This document shows, in pieces, positions 34,243 through 45,003 of a DNA stretch of 64,000 bases (position 1 is its first letter; the number at the start of each line of letters is the position of its first letter). This stretch comes from Channallabes apus. Its lineage: Eukaryota > Chordata > Actinopteri > Siluriformes > Clariidae. The position numbers were made by a program, and so were the translations under genes. Under the pieces are notes generated by a model, which was given only the letters and a program-made list of their open reading frames with translations, ran no database searches and was not told the origin of the DNA. The stretch covers positions 426,001 through 490,000 of the forward strand of contig CM060107.1 of assembly GCA_030522415.1 (NCBI GenBank). Reading direction: 5' to 3'.

Positions 34243-34377
34243 GTGGCGGCTGCTAGCTTTTGAAACAGGGGAAGCCCATATTAGGCCTTCATCATAAACT
34301 TTTTTATTATAATTTAATTTTTCATCATAAAAAATCACCTGCAAATCCGCATGGGACTGAACTCGAATCTCTGTGGC
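34243..34377. mobile_element. hAT-like terminal fragment
   Basis: CAGTGGCGGCTGCTAGC directly after (CA)n resembles a hAT terminus. Its other end was not found. Confidence 0.3.
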
Positions 34378-35777
34378 CAGGGGCGTTTCTAGGATTTACA
34401 GGTAAGGGGGGCTCAGCCCCATAGATGTTTAACACAGAATCAGTTCTTGATCACACAAGCTGTTTACCGTATAAACCTTTTTCTATGTACAGGTACAATC
34501 AAAAAAATATAACCAGAAAACAGCATATAACTTTAAACTTACATTGATTATCAATATAAACACCTATGAGGCTGGACAATGGAATAAACTGTGTGGGGGC
34601 CAATAGTGTCAAACATTTATCTCTTCATTCTTTGACAATACTGCTGCTTTTTGTTGGAAACTGGCAAACATTATAAATATGAAAAGTAGTTTCTGATGCA
34701 ATGACTTCAAACAATGTTGGGGACACAGTGTTAATGTGCCTGAGAGGCTGCTGCGCTTTCAGAGAACTGAACTGTAGAACTGAACTGTAGAACTGAACTG
34801 TAGAACTGAACTATAGAACTGAACACAGAACTGAACAGAGAACAGTAGATGGAAGGTTTTTCAGGTCACATGGTTGTAGGTCTCCAGATGAGCAGCAGGT
34901 AAGAATAGAAACATCTTTTTTTTTCATGTGACTTGAAAAACCTTCCATCTACAGTTAAATATAAATATTAAACCTTTGATCATGTTATCTAGTTTAAATG
35001 AGTGTTTTAGCTACATAAATAAGACAGTAGGTTCTCTATTCAACCCCTTAACATTTCATAGCTACTCGGCTATTTATTCAAATTCATTAATATAGACAAA
35101 CATTGTTTTAATGTAATTAAACAAAGCATCTTTTTAAAATCATTCTTTTTTGTTTGTTTGTTTCTATTCATTAAAAAATGTAACTTTTTCTAAATCAAAG
35201 TGAAAGAAACCCTACTCTAAGGCTAATAAATGTATTTTACAATTTGGGACATTATTTAATACAATATTTATTACAAAAAAAAAGGATTTTTCTCTCTCTG
35301 TAAATCACACTGCTATACAGTTAAACCGAGGTCACTGAATGCTGTCTGTCACTATGTTTAATCATTTGTGTTTATAACTCTATGGTAGTTAATGCCATAT
35401 GCACTGTGTAATGTTTTATATAGACAGTTAGGTTGAAACAGCTGGTGTGATGACGCTGAACACAGCGAAGATTTAACTGATTAATCCCTCATAACATTTT
35501 GTAAACTGTATTTTTGAGAAAGGACTGAACTGATGCAGATATAACAATATATCATAAACACACACCTTGACTTAATCCTCCCTCTGTGATGGTGAATTGA
35601 AGACCCGCTGAAAGACGGTGAGGAGCCGAAGTCTGCCGACTCTTTCATAGGAAAGTTAAAGGGGACGATGATGGGGGACCAGCAATTTGTGTCACGTTTA
35701 TGGAGGATTTTTAGGGGGGCTGAGTACAAATGTTAGGGGGGCTAAAGCTCCCCTAAAAATGGCCTAGCGACGCGCTG
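34378..35777. mobile_element. Non-autonomous hAT-type transposon
   Basis: Ends CAGGGGCGTTTCTAGG and (inverted) CAGCGCGTCGCTAGG, both followed by GGGGGGCT-rich sequence. The 8-bp target duplication is TCTGTGGC/TCTGTAGC (34370-34377 and 35778-35785). 1,400 bp with no transposase. Inside are a 15-bp tandem repeat (GAACTGAACTGTAGA, about 34765-34845) and a roughly 30-bp hairpin (arms about 34846-34875 and 34925-34955, core GTAGATGGAAGGTTTTTCA). Confidence 0.75.
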
Positions 35778-35819
35778 TCTGTAGCGCTTATGTATACTTA
35801 AGACATGACAATAGCCTTG

Positions 35820-36772
35820 TGTTACTGTACGTGCAGAGGAGTAGTGCATGTATGTGTGTGTGTGTAGCGCGGGTATGTGCGCGTGCGCATGCGCGACGGC
35901 GGCGCGTGCGCGATCTCTCCCCCCTTTCTCTCTCCCGCTCTCCTTTTCGCAGGAAGCCCCGCCTCGATGGAACGTGCCGTGATGTGCGCCGCGATTGGCT
36001 GACTGTGGATCTGCGCGTCTTCTTAAGCGGACAAGTGGAAGCAGACAATGCGCGACTTATACTTTGTGTGTGACTTCCGTGCTCTGTTGTTGATTGGTGA
36101 ATTGTGAACGTTGGATTGTGTGGTTGTTAGATTGTGTGGTTGGTTGAGTGATTGACTGTATGTTGAAGTGTTGGAGTGTGACTGTGTATTTGTTTGTTAT
36201 TTTGTATTTGTTTTGAGTGACTGTGTGTGTGTGTTTTTGTTTGTTTGGTTGGAGAGAGAGCCTGTGTGTCGCGCCTTGCCTCTCTCCTTCCTGTTTGTTG
36301 TTTTGGGTTTTCCTTTTTGTTTGTTTGTGTTAGCGTGGATGGACGTGTTCCTCCCGCTATTGTATATAGTTTTCTTTCATTGTAAATATTGTATATATAT
36401 TGTTTTGTTCTTTTTTGTGTTTGTACATAGTTGCAAGGAAGCAGTAGGGGTTGAGTGCCATTTTTGTTGTCCCCTGTTTTCTCCTGTTTTTTTGTGGATA
36501 GTTAGGTAGTTAGTTTAGTTGCTGTATTCTGATTTATATTTGTTTCTTTTGGTAGTTTGGTTAGCTTGAGGGTGGAGATAGAGGGGGGGGGGTTTGTTTA
36601 TTGTTTTGGCCTGGCTCAATCCTGAAGCCCAGACCTTCCTGTATGTGTGAGTGCGTGTGTATAACAATAAAAACTCACGCACTGAATTCTTGGTTGCAAG
36701 ATTGATTTATTTATCATTAAATTTATTACTTTCTTTGTTGCGTCCCTTGACCCTAGACCGGGGGTCGTAACA
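35820..36772 (+). repeat. Left LTR, 953 bp
   Basis: Begins TGTTAC and ends GGGTCGTAACA. AATAAA is present near 36666. Compared with the right LTR it has a small insertion after TGTTAC and scattered substitutions. Confidence 0.8.
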
Positions 36773-37024
36773 AGTGGGGGCTCGTCCGTTGCCAGTCACT
36801 GGTTAAAAAGTGGGGATTCGTCCGTTGCCAGTCACTGGTTAAAAAGTGGGGGCTCGTCCGTTGCCAATCACTGGCTAAAAAGTGGGGGCTCGTCCTTTGC
36901 AAGTCCATGGTTAAAAAGTGGGGGGTCGTCCATTTCCAATCACTGGCTAAAAAGTGGGAACTCGTCCATTGCCATTATCTGGCTAACAAGTGGTGGCTTG
37001 TCTGTTTGAGTATACCCTGCCTTT
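36773..37024 (+). repeat. 36-bp tandem array containing primer-binding-site-like sequence
   Basis: Seven units start at 36773, 36809, 36845, 36881, 36917, 36953 and 36989, all exactly 36 bp apart. The first unit directly follows the LTR and reads AGTGGGGGCTCGTCCG, matching the tRNA-Pro primer-binding site (TGGGGGCTCGTCCG) at 14 positions. Units 2-7 retain GTGGGG-type cores with drift that increases to the right. The spacer carries CCAGTCACTGGTTAAAA. Confidence 0.9.
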
Positions 37025-37070
37025 TTGTTTGTTTGGCTGCCTTCTTAGGTTGGACAGTAGTGATAGAACA

Positions 37071-38540
37071 ATGGCGTTTGACTTAATTGCCTTTACACTG
37101 GCTCCTACCATGGAACAGTTTGACCGGTGCCGTAAAGACGATTTGTTCAGCATTGCTGACTTTTTTGAAGTTGACGTGCCAAGAAGAGGTCTTAAAAGAG
37201 AAATTAAAAAAATATTGCTTGTTAAATTAATTGAACAACAGATTTTGCCTGGAGAGCCTGGAGAGTGTGCTAAGAGCGAGGATGCTTCAACGCCGACGGA
37301 GGTCGACGGTAGGCCAGTACCTGCGCCGCAGTCACCTTCCACGCCCCCCAAGCATAAGGTAACCACACCACCAATTGGGGAATCAGAACAACTTTTAGTT
37401 CTTAAAACGAGGGAGGTGGAGCTGGGAATTAAACGAGAGGAAACAGAAGCTCAAAGGTTACGGTTGCGGGAGCTGGAGCTTGAGATGGAGAGGGAGCATT
37501 TTCGGCGAGATTTCAGCCGGCTACACCGGGCTGGGATCGCGCCGGAGAGTTCCCCTGTGTTTCCATCATTCACACAGTTACCTGCAACGGCTGCGCCGGG
37601 CTCTTCTTCTCCAGTTTCTGCCCCAGTGACTACCTCACCAACCCATTTTGACGTAAGCAAGCATATTGTTTTAGTACCTCCTTTTAGAGAGACCGAGGTG
37701 GATAGCTATTTCATAGATTTTGAACGTGTGGCAGCTGCGTTACAGTGGCCGAGAGCAATGTGGGCTCTCTTGTTACAGTGTAAATTGACTGGTAAAGCGC
37801 AGGATGTGTGCTCTGCGTTGCCTGTTGAACAAAGCCTGGATTACGACACGGTCAAACAAACTGTTCTGCGTGCATATGAATTAGTGCCAGAGGCTTATAG
37901 ACAAAAATTTAGGTCCCATAAAAAGACAGACAGACAAACATTTGTGGAGTTTGCCCGTGAAAAGCAAACACTGTTTGAAAAGTGGTGTGCTGCAACTAAA
38001 GCTACCACTTTTGAGGCTCTTAAAGAGTTAATTCTGTTGGAGGACTTTAAAAATTGTGTCTTTGAAAATGTTGTATTGCACTTGAATGAGCAAAAAGTCA
38101 TGTCATTATCAGCAGCCGCGGTATTGACTGATGAATTTGAATTGACGCACCGTACTGTATTTTCTCCTACTGTGAGAACGGATAAATTCGCTGTCCATGG
38201 GGTTGAAGGGCAGGTGAAACCTTCAGCAAGCAGTGTGAAACCTGCAAGAGGGAGTACATTTAGAACTTCTCAGTATCGCTCAGGGGGAGGTAGAGTATGT
38301 TTTTACTGTTTGAGTGCTGATCATCTCATTTCAGACTGTGAGGCCTGGAAGAAAAAAAATACAACTGTAAAGTCAAAATCTGTGGGGTTTGTTGAAAGGC
38401 AATTAAAACATGTCTTACCTGAACAAACGGTGGAAGTTTATAAACCATTCATGTTACAAGGGTCAGTGGCAGATAGCCCTGAAGGTGTTCGCAGACCAGT
38501 GTCCATTCTGCGAGATACAGGTGCAGCACACAGACTCTGA
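37071..38540 (+). CDS. Gag polyprotein with SCAN-like domain and zinc knuckle
   Basis: About 490 aa from the ATG at 37071 (TMAFDLIAF); the open frame upstream runs through the PBS array without an ATG. Residues near the N-terminus (DRCRKDDLFSIADFF) and a Glu/Arg-rich coiled coil (KREETEAQRLRLRELELEME) precede the capsid region FRETEVDSYFIDFERVAAAL, KLTGKAQDVCSAL and YELVPEAYRQKFR. This region resembles the SCAN domain, whose origin in Gmr1-like Gag is established knowledge. A CX2CX4HX4C knuckle (CFYCLSADHLISDC) follows. The frame enters the protease and stops in RDTGAAHRL because of a 2-base CA insertion. Gag itself looks intact. Confidence 0.8.
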   Translation: MAFDLIAFTLAPTMEQFDRCRKDDLFSIADFFEVDVPRRGLKREIKKILLVKLIEQQILPGEPGECAKSEDASTPTEVDGRPVPAPQSPSTPPKHKVTTPPIGESEQLLVLKTREVELGIKREETEAQRLRLRELELEMEREHFRRDFSRLHRAGIAPESSPVFPSFTQLPATAAPGSSSPVSAPVTTSPTHFDVSKHIVLVPPFRETEVDSYFIDFERVAAALQWPRAMWALLLQCKLTGKAQDVCSALPVEQSLDYDTVKQTVLRAYELVPEAYRQKFRSHKKTDRQTFVEFAREKQTLFEKWCAATKATTFEALKELILLEDFKNCVFENVVLHLNEQKVMSLSAAAVLTDEFELTHRTVFSPTVRTDKFAVHGVEGQVKPSASSVKPARGSTFRTSQYRSGGGRVCFYCLSADHLISDCEAWKKKNTTVKSKSVGFVERQLKHVLPEQTVEVYKPFMLQGSVADSPEGVRRPVSILRDTGAAHRL

Positions 38541-39090
38541 TGTTAGCTGGTACACTTTTGCTGTCTCAGAAAACCTACACAGGCACTGATGTGATTTTAC
38601 GTGGCATAGGAGCAGGCTATATCACAGTTCCACTTCATGACATCTACCTTGAGACAGAAATAGTGAAGGGGAAAGTACGTGTTGGTATTTGTACCGAACT
38701 CCTTGTTGAAGGAGTCCAGGTAATCCTGGGTAATGATCTGGCAGGTGGTGTTGTTTTCCCTCGTCATATTGTGACCGTAGAACCAGTAGTTGATATGAAC
38801 AATGATGGTGCTTCCATTTCTCCTACAGTATTCCCATCATGTGCAGTTACACGTGCACAAGCACGAGAACTTGATGTTGTCAATTTGTCTGAATCTTTTC
38901 TGCAAACCACGCCTGTCAGAGCAAAATGTTATATCGAACCAAACTTGTCTGATGAAACTGTGGCACCATTACAGATGGGCAGTTCACAAGTGGCGGCGGC
39001 ACAAAGGGCTGATGTAACATTAGCTAATTGTTTTATGGCTATTTTGATCAGTCTTACTTCATTAATCTATGTTGGTGCCCCATTTTTCAT
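38505..39090 (+). pseudogene. Retroviral-type aspartic protease, frameshifted; pol truncated
   Basis: The active-site motif RDTGAA lies at the end of the Gag frame. After an extra CA dinucleotide (about 38527) the protease continues in the next frame (MLAGTLLLSQKTY, VILRGIGAGYITVPL, VILGNDLAGGVVF). Pol spacer sequence (VTRAQARELD, QRADVTLANCF) ends near 39035, where RT should begin. The remainder up to 39175 is the element's 3' untranslated region. Confidence 0.75.
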
Positions 39091-39175
39091 GACAGAGGTA
39101 GATTTTGTGAATGCACATGGGTTTCTTTATGTGTGTTTTTGTCAAAATGGGGATTTTGACTTTTATGGGTGGGGG

Positions 39176-39974
39176 TGTTACGTGCAGAGGTGTAGTGCAC
39201 GTATATGTGTGTGTGTAGCGCGGGTATGTGCGCATGCGCGACGGCGGCGCGTGCGCGATCTCTCCCCCCTTTCTCTCTCTCCCGCTCTCCTTTTCGCAGG
39301 AAGCCCCGCCTCGATGGAACGTGCCGTGACGTGCGCCGCGATTGGCTGACTGTGGATCTGCGCGTCTTCTTAAGCGGACGAGTGGAAGCAGACAATGCGC
39401 GACTTATACTTTGTGTGTGACTTCCGTGCTCTGTTGTTGATTGGTGAATTGTGAACGTTGGATTGTGTGGTTGTTAGATTGTGTGGTTGGTTGAGTGATT
39501 GACTGTATGTTGAAGTGTTGGAGTGTGACTGTGTATATGTTTGTTATTTTGTATTTGTTTTGAGTGACTGTGTGTGTGTGTGTGTGTTTTTGTTTGTTTG
39601 GTTGGAGAGAGAGCCTGTGTGTCGCACCTTGCCTCTCTCCTGCCTGTTTGTTGTTTTGGGTTTTCCTTTTTGTTTGTTTGTGTTAGCGTGGATGGAAGTG
39701 TTCCTCCCGCTATTGTATATAGTTTTCTTTCATTGTAAATATTGTATATATATTGTTTTGTTCTTTTTTGTGTTTGTACATAGTTGCAAGGAAGCAGGTG
39801 ATGTTGAGTGCCATTTTTGTTGTCCCCTGTTTTCTCCTGTTTTTTTGTGGATAGTTAGGTAGTTAGTTTAGTTGCTGTATTCTGATTTATATTCGTTTCT
39901 TTTGGTAGTTTGGTTAGCTTGAGGGTGGAGATAGAGGGGGGGGTTTGTTTATTGTTTTGGCCTGGCTCAATCCT
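39176..39974 (+). repeat. Right LTR, truncated
   Basis: Begins TGTTACGTGCAG and follows the left LTR to CTGGCTCAATCCTG, where unrelated sequence takes over. The last about 150 bp, including AATAAA, are missing. Confidence 0.85.
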
Positions 39975-40228
39975 GGGGGGTGTTCTTCGTACGTCGCTTG
40001 AAATATCCGGGATGAATTGACACATCTAAGATGAGATCATGGTGCTAATTACGCTCCGGCTAAGTTGGTTCTTCGAGCACACCTGTTGTTGATGATTAGT
40101 CTGGCCGGATTGAGTTGTCTAGGATTATTGCGCGCTCGTGCGTTGGTTTAAAAGGCGATATGCATCGACAGTAGAAACACTAATCACAAGCCCTTTGATT
40201 GTGTCAAGATGGACTAACCTTGACAAGA
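39975..40228. mobile_element. Probable DNA-transposon end
   Basis: GGGGTGTTCTTCGTACGTCG and the following AAATATCCGGGATGAATTG resemble a Harbinger-type terminus of fish. No matching opposite end was found; the L2 copy follows. Confidence 0.3.
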
Positions 40229-41292
40229 TTACAAATGACTTGTTTTTAGCTTCAGACCAAGGCTGCATCTCATTGCTAGTCCTGCTCGATCTTAGTGCTG
40301 CATTCGACACTATAGATCATAATATTCTCATAGATCGCTTACAAAATTATATAGGCATTCAGGGACAGGCACTAAAATGGTTTAGATCTTACCTGTCTGA
40401 TCGCTACCATTTTGTAGATCTAAATGGAGAACCGTCTGGTATAATGCCAGTGAAATATGGGGTCCCACAAGGGTCAGTTTTAGGACCTCTGTTGTTCTCA
40501 ATATACATGCTTCCCTTGGGTAACATCATTAGAAAACATGGGATTAGTTTCCATTGTTATGCTGATGATACCCAATTATATATCTCAACTAAACCAGACG
40601 AAATACCTAAGTTGTCTAGATTAACTGAGTGTGTCCAGGACATAAAAGATTGGATGACCAATAACTTTCTTTTACTAAATTCAGATAAGACAGAGATATT
40701 ACTTATTGGCCCAAAAACCAGCACACAACAGCTTTCACAATTCAGCTTGCGCTTAGAAGGATGTACTGTTATTACCAGCTCAGCAGTAAAAGATCTGGGA
40801 GTAATATTAGACAGTAACTTGTCTTTTGAAAATCACATTTCAAATATCACAAAAACAGCCTTTTTCCATCTTCGAAATATTGCTAAACTTAGGAACATCT
40901 TATCCGTATCTGATGCAGAAAAACTAGTTCATGCATTCATGACCTCCAGACTGGACTATTGTAATGCATTACTAGGTGGTTGTCCTGCATCCTCAATAAA
41001 CAAGCTTCAGTTAATCCAAAATGCAGCTGCCAGGGTTCTCACTAGATCCAGAAAATATGATCATATAACCCCAATATTATCATCCCTGCACTGGCTACCT
41101 GTTCAGTTTAGAATAAATTACAAAATAGTATTACTTGCATACAAGGCCTTAAATGGTTTAGCTCCCACATACCTAACCAGTCTTCTGATACGCTACAATC
41201 CACCACGCGCCTTAAGATCACAAAACTCCGGACTTCTGGTAGTTCCCAGAATTTCAAAATCTACAAAAGGGGGTAGGGCTTTTTCATATTTA
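40229..41292 (+). pseudogene. L2 reverse transcriptase, RT core intact, C-terminus interrupted
   Basis: Reads [76 protein letters not shown] and LHWLPVQFRINYK to KGGRAFSYL. All RT motifs including YADD are present. The conserved C-terminus (APKLWNSLPDSVRG, KTHLFNLAYT) resumes only after the inverted insertion at about 42239. The 5' third of the RT and the endonuclease are missing by 5' truncation. It is the in-window reference for the empty site of Tc1 copy B. Confidence 0.85.
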
Positions 41293-41362
41293 ATTCAATT
41301 CAATTCAATTTTATTTATATAGCGCTTTTAACAATGGTCATTGTCTCAAAGCAGCTTCACAA

Positions 41363-41451
<89 letters not shown>

Positions 41452-42239
41452 ATAATTATATATAAAATAATAAATAAATAAAATTATAATAGAAAATAAA
41501 TAAATAAAAACAAATAATAATAATAATTTTAGAAAAGAAAATAATTGGAAGTGTGCATGTGTGAGAAAAATGTGCAGATAATAATGAGACGAATGAATGA
41601 AATTTCTCTGATGAGCAAGCCAAGGGTGACGGCGACGGTGGCAAGGAAAAACTCCCTGAGATGGCATTAGGAAGAAACCTTGAGAGGAACCAGACTCAAC
41701 AGGGAACCCATCCTCATTTGGGCGATAACAGATAGAAATGATATAACATCTTGTGTGTTGTGCAGGTGAAAATTCAATATGACAGAAATTATTTAAATTT
41801 GTCATGAAGACCAGTTCAGCATAGGGACGAGTCGGTAGGTGCAGAGGGCAGATGAGGTCTGGATCACTGGAAGCACAGGAGCAGCATGTGTAGCTCCAAC
41901 CATCATAAAGCTGAATCCAGTTGGAGCTGGTCCTTCTCTGGATGCCTCAGGAACCTCGCAGGGTCGGCCTTTGTCTACTGAAGCTGGCAAAATCTCCCGA
42001 TGCCTCGGGATGGGTAGAGAAATACAGAACAGATGGGGAGAATTAGCGTAGTTGCCATTCGGTATAGGTGTACTGGAGTATGAGTACTGGGATGAGTTAT
42101 GTGTATGCCAGATTAAAAAGATGCGTCTTGAGTCTACTTTTGAACTGAGAAACCGTGTCTGCTCCCCGAACACTGTCTGGAAGGCTATTCCAAAGCTTTG
42201 GAGCTAAATATGAAAAAGCCCTACCCCCTTTTGTAGATT
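41293..42239 (-). mobile_element. Inverted, 5'-truncated L2 3' end (palindrome arm)
   Basis: Minus-strand L2 3' region with tail (AATTC)n at 41293-41315, poly(A)/(TA)n at about 41369-41445, and 5' end at AATCTACAAAAGGGGG. It faces an almost identical plus-strand segment at 42240-43131, giving inverted arms of about 0.9 kb around a centre near 42222. Confidence 0.85.
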
Positions 42240-43175
42240 ATTTAGCTCCAAAGCTTTGGAATAGCCTTCCAGACAGTGTTCGGGGAGCAGACACGGTTTC
42301 TCAGTTCAAAAGTAGACTCAAGACGCATCTTTTTAATCTGGCATACACATAACTCATCCCAGTACTCATACTCCAGTACACCTATACCGAATGGCAACTA
42401 CGCTAATTCTCCCCATCTGTTCTGTATTTCTCTACCCATCCCGAGGCATCGGGAGATTTTGCCAGCTTCAGTAGACAAAGGCCGACCCTGCGAGGTTCCT
42501 GAGGCATCCAGAGAAGGACCAGCTCCAACTGGATTCAGCTTTATGATGGTTGGAGCTACACATGCTGCTCCTGTGCTTCCAGTGATCCAGACCTCATCTG
42601 CCCTCTGCACCTACTGACTCGTCCCTATGCTGAACTGGTCTTCATGACAATTTAAATAATTTCTGTCATATTGAATTTTCACCTGCACAACACACAAGAT
42701 GTTATATCATTTCTATCTGTTATCGCCCAAATGAGGATGGGTTCCCTGTTGAGTCTGGTTCCTCTCAAGGTTTCTTCCTAATGCCATCTCAGGGAGTTTT
42801 TCCTTGCCACCGTCGCCGTCACCCTTGGCTTGCTCATCAGAGACATTTCATTCATTCATCTCATTATTATCTGCACATTTTTCTCACACATCCACACTTC
42901 CAATTATTTTCTTTTCTATAATTATTATTATTTGTTTTTATTTATTTATTTTCTATTATAATTTTATTTATTTACTTATTACTTTATATATAATTATTCT
43001 ATATATATATAAAATGTTTTTTTTTTTTTTTTTTTTTTGTTAAATTTCTTAAATTTTTGTGAAGCTGCTTTGAGACAATGACCATTGTTAAAAGCGCTAT
43101 ATAAATAAAATTGAATTGAATTGAATTGAATTAACCTGAGGTGACCAGAAGACGTAGCTTTAGCGGTTAGCCCAA

Positions 43176-43501
43176 TGTAGCGTGGAGGATAAACCCAAAC
43201 GCGGAAAGAAGCGAGCAGGCAGGATAACCACGCGATTTAGTTTAAGGACTCTCACAAAAACGGAGCAAGGGAAAAACACAAATTTAACCCGCGTCCTAGA
43301 AATACACACACAATAGCAAAAGACAACGGAACCAACATGTGAGTACTCACGGTTTGCTGAAACGACAACTGGAGCTGACATGGGCCGAACTCAATGACTG
43401 AGCGGTAAGCCATCGTTTGTTTACCTCTTTTATACTTCCTGGTTTTGCGCCCGTCTTACTTCCGGGTCCTAGTTCCGGGCGCAGATTGCGTGTGCATGAC
43501 A
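43176..43501 (-). repeat. 3' LTR of the chromodomain Gypsy element
   Basis: 326 bp, TG...CA bounded. Minus-strand TATAAAAGAGG lies near 43430. Flanking target duplication cannot be judged with only one LTR. Confidence 0.7.
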
Positions 43502-44612
43502 GTACCCCCCTGTCCAGGACTGGCTCCTGACGGTCCTGGGGCGGAGGATACCCTGTGACGGTAGTCCCGAATTAGCTCCGGGTCGAGAATGAACCGGGCC
43601 GGGATCCAAGATCGCTCCTCGGGGCCATAGCCCTCCCAGTCCACCAGGTATTGCGTACCTTTGCCCCGAGGGCGTGAGTCGAGGATTCGGCGCACGGTGT
43701 AGGCGGGACCGCCGTCGATGATCCGGGGAGGAGGAGCTGGGGGGGTGGGTGGAATCATGGGTGAGGTGATGAAGGGCTTGAACTGGGACAGGTGGAAGAC
43801 TGGATGGATCCGGAGCGCCGCAGGCAGCTGGAGCCGGTAGGTGACAGGGTTAATCCTGTGGGTGATGCGGTATGGTCCGATAAATCTGGGCGAGAGTTTT
43901 TTTGATTCGGTGTGAAGGTGGAGGTTCTTTGTAGAAAGCCATACCTTGTCACCTACATGGTACAATCGTCCCGGAGGATGTCGACGGCGGTGTTGGTGGG
44001 TGTAGCGAGCGTTGGCGCGTTGGATGGCCCGGTTGGTTGTAATCCATAGCCGCCGACATCTGCGGACCAACTGTTGGGCGGACGGTACATCAACCTCCGG
44101 TTCTGGGTGGTTGAACATCGAAGGTTGGAAACCGTAACATACCTCAAATGGGCTTAGGTTGGTGGCAGAGGAGGTGTGGAGGTTGTGTTACAGTTCAGCC
44201 CAGATGAGATAGTGCGCCCAGGAGCGCTGTCGATCGGCTATGAAACATCTCAGATAGCGCTCCAGCTGTTGGTTGGTCCGCTCCGTCTGACCGTTAGTCT
44301 GTGGGTGATATCCAGATGAGAGACTGCAAGTGGAGTCGATCAGACGGCAGAAGGCTTTCCAGAACCGGGCTGTGAACTGGGGCCCTCTGTCCGAGACGAT
44401 GTCCTTGGGGAACCCATGCAGACGGACTACGTGCTCTAAAATCAGCTCTGCTGTTTCTTTGGCTGACGGGAGTCCGGCGAGAGCCACCAGGTGCACGGCT
44501 TTAGAGAACCGGTCGACGATGGTGAGAATGGTATCCTTTCCTTCGGAGGCCGGCAGGCCCGTGATGAAGTCGATGGCAATGTGCGTACAGGGCCGTCAAG
44601 GAACTGGGAGTG
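43456..44612 (-). pseudogene. Gypsy integrase core and chromodomain
   Basis: Integrase catalytic residues are all visible: [29 protein letters not shown] and [13 protein letters not shown] stop codon after HYLIWAEL (about 44185) breaks the frame. The next open segment (44118-43456) holds the C-terminal integrase part ([43 protein letters not shown]) and a chromodomain ([28 protein letters not shown]). Chromodomains tether such integrases to chromatin. An indel near 44598 further damages the N-terminal side. Confidence 0.85.
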
Positions 44613-44620
44613 GCTGCAGC

Positions 44621-44676
44621 TCCGCGAGGACCGCAAAAAAAATGAAACGTTTTATTTTTCAGGCGGTCCTCGCGGA
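44621..44676. repeat. Perfect 14-bp hairpin with A/T-rich loop
   Basis: TCCGCGAGGACCGC (44621-44634) is the exact inverse of GCGGTCCTCGCGGA (44663-44676). The loop begins with eight A and ends in ATTTTTCAG, so the stem could extend. It sits at the breakpoint of the Gypsy element. Confidence 0.8.
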
Positions 44677-45003
44677 AGCTTGTAGACCTTGCAGAGCTTC
44701 GCGGAACATTAGCGGAACGTTGGCGGGCAATCGCGGCAGCTCACGGTGCCTAACACCATATAAGGTTGTGATAAGTAGACGAAGATGTCCGTGATAGAGA
44801 CTAAAGATTTGAGCGAAATGTCACAACCAATCACCAGCGAAGCGAGGAAGGTAACAGCACCAGGAAGGTAACAGGAATGATATATATATATATTTTTTCT
44901 TTATTATTATTTTTTTTTGATTAACCATTTGGATGAATCATTCATTCTGACAGCACTAATGTTTATTGTAGACAACCATACAAGCGTAATTGTTACTGGT
45001 AAG
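44677..45003. other. GC-rich segment with a possible first exon
   Basis: Several GCGGAA/CGCGG motifs, then ATGTCCGTGATAGAGACTAA beginning a short open frame (44785-about 44851). It runs to a donor-like AAG/GTAACA. No downstream exon was found. Confidence 0.25.

Larger units (their letters stand above)
35820..39974 (+). mobile_element. Ty3/Gypsy (Gmr1-like) LTR retrotransposon, internally deleted
   Basis: Left LTR 35820-36772, right LTR 39176-39974 (truncated), purine tract GGGTGGGGG just before the right LTR, PBS-like array after the left LTR, then Gag and protease. Reverse transcriptase, RNase H and integrase are absent: soon after the protease the sequence jumps to the 3' end. LTR differences are few, so insertion was recent. 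It could move only with enzymes in trans. Confidence 0.8.
40229..43131 (+). mobile_element. 5'-truncated L2-type LINE, with opposite-strand L2 inside
   Basis: Same family as 13889-20596, here on the plus strand from mid-RT to the (AATTG)n tail at 43131. At 41293-42239 a second, more truncated copy is inserted on the minus strand with 5-bp target duplication ATTTA (41288-41292 and 42240-42244). Confidence 0.85.
43176..44620 (-). mobile_element. 3' end of a chromodomain Ty3/Gypsy retrotransposon
   Basis: Minus-strand integrase and chromodomain sequence, a polypurine tract (GGGGGGTAC, just right of 43501) and a 3' LTR at 43176-43501 (TGTCATGC...GCTACA with TATAAAAG). The 5' part, including RT, is missing beyond about 44620. 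Confidence 0.8.

Noticed and set aside
36168..36509. 113-codon frame in the LTR (and 39515-39862)
   Set aside because: Low-complexity T/G-rich LTR sequence; the two LTR copies give different residues with no motif.
41839..42610. Open frames in both palindrome arms (70-123 codons)
   Set aside because: They lie in the L2 3' UTR and appear twice only because the arms are inverted copies.
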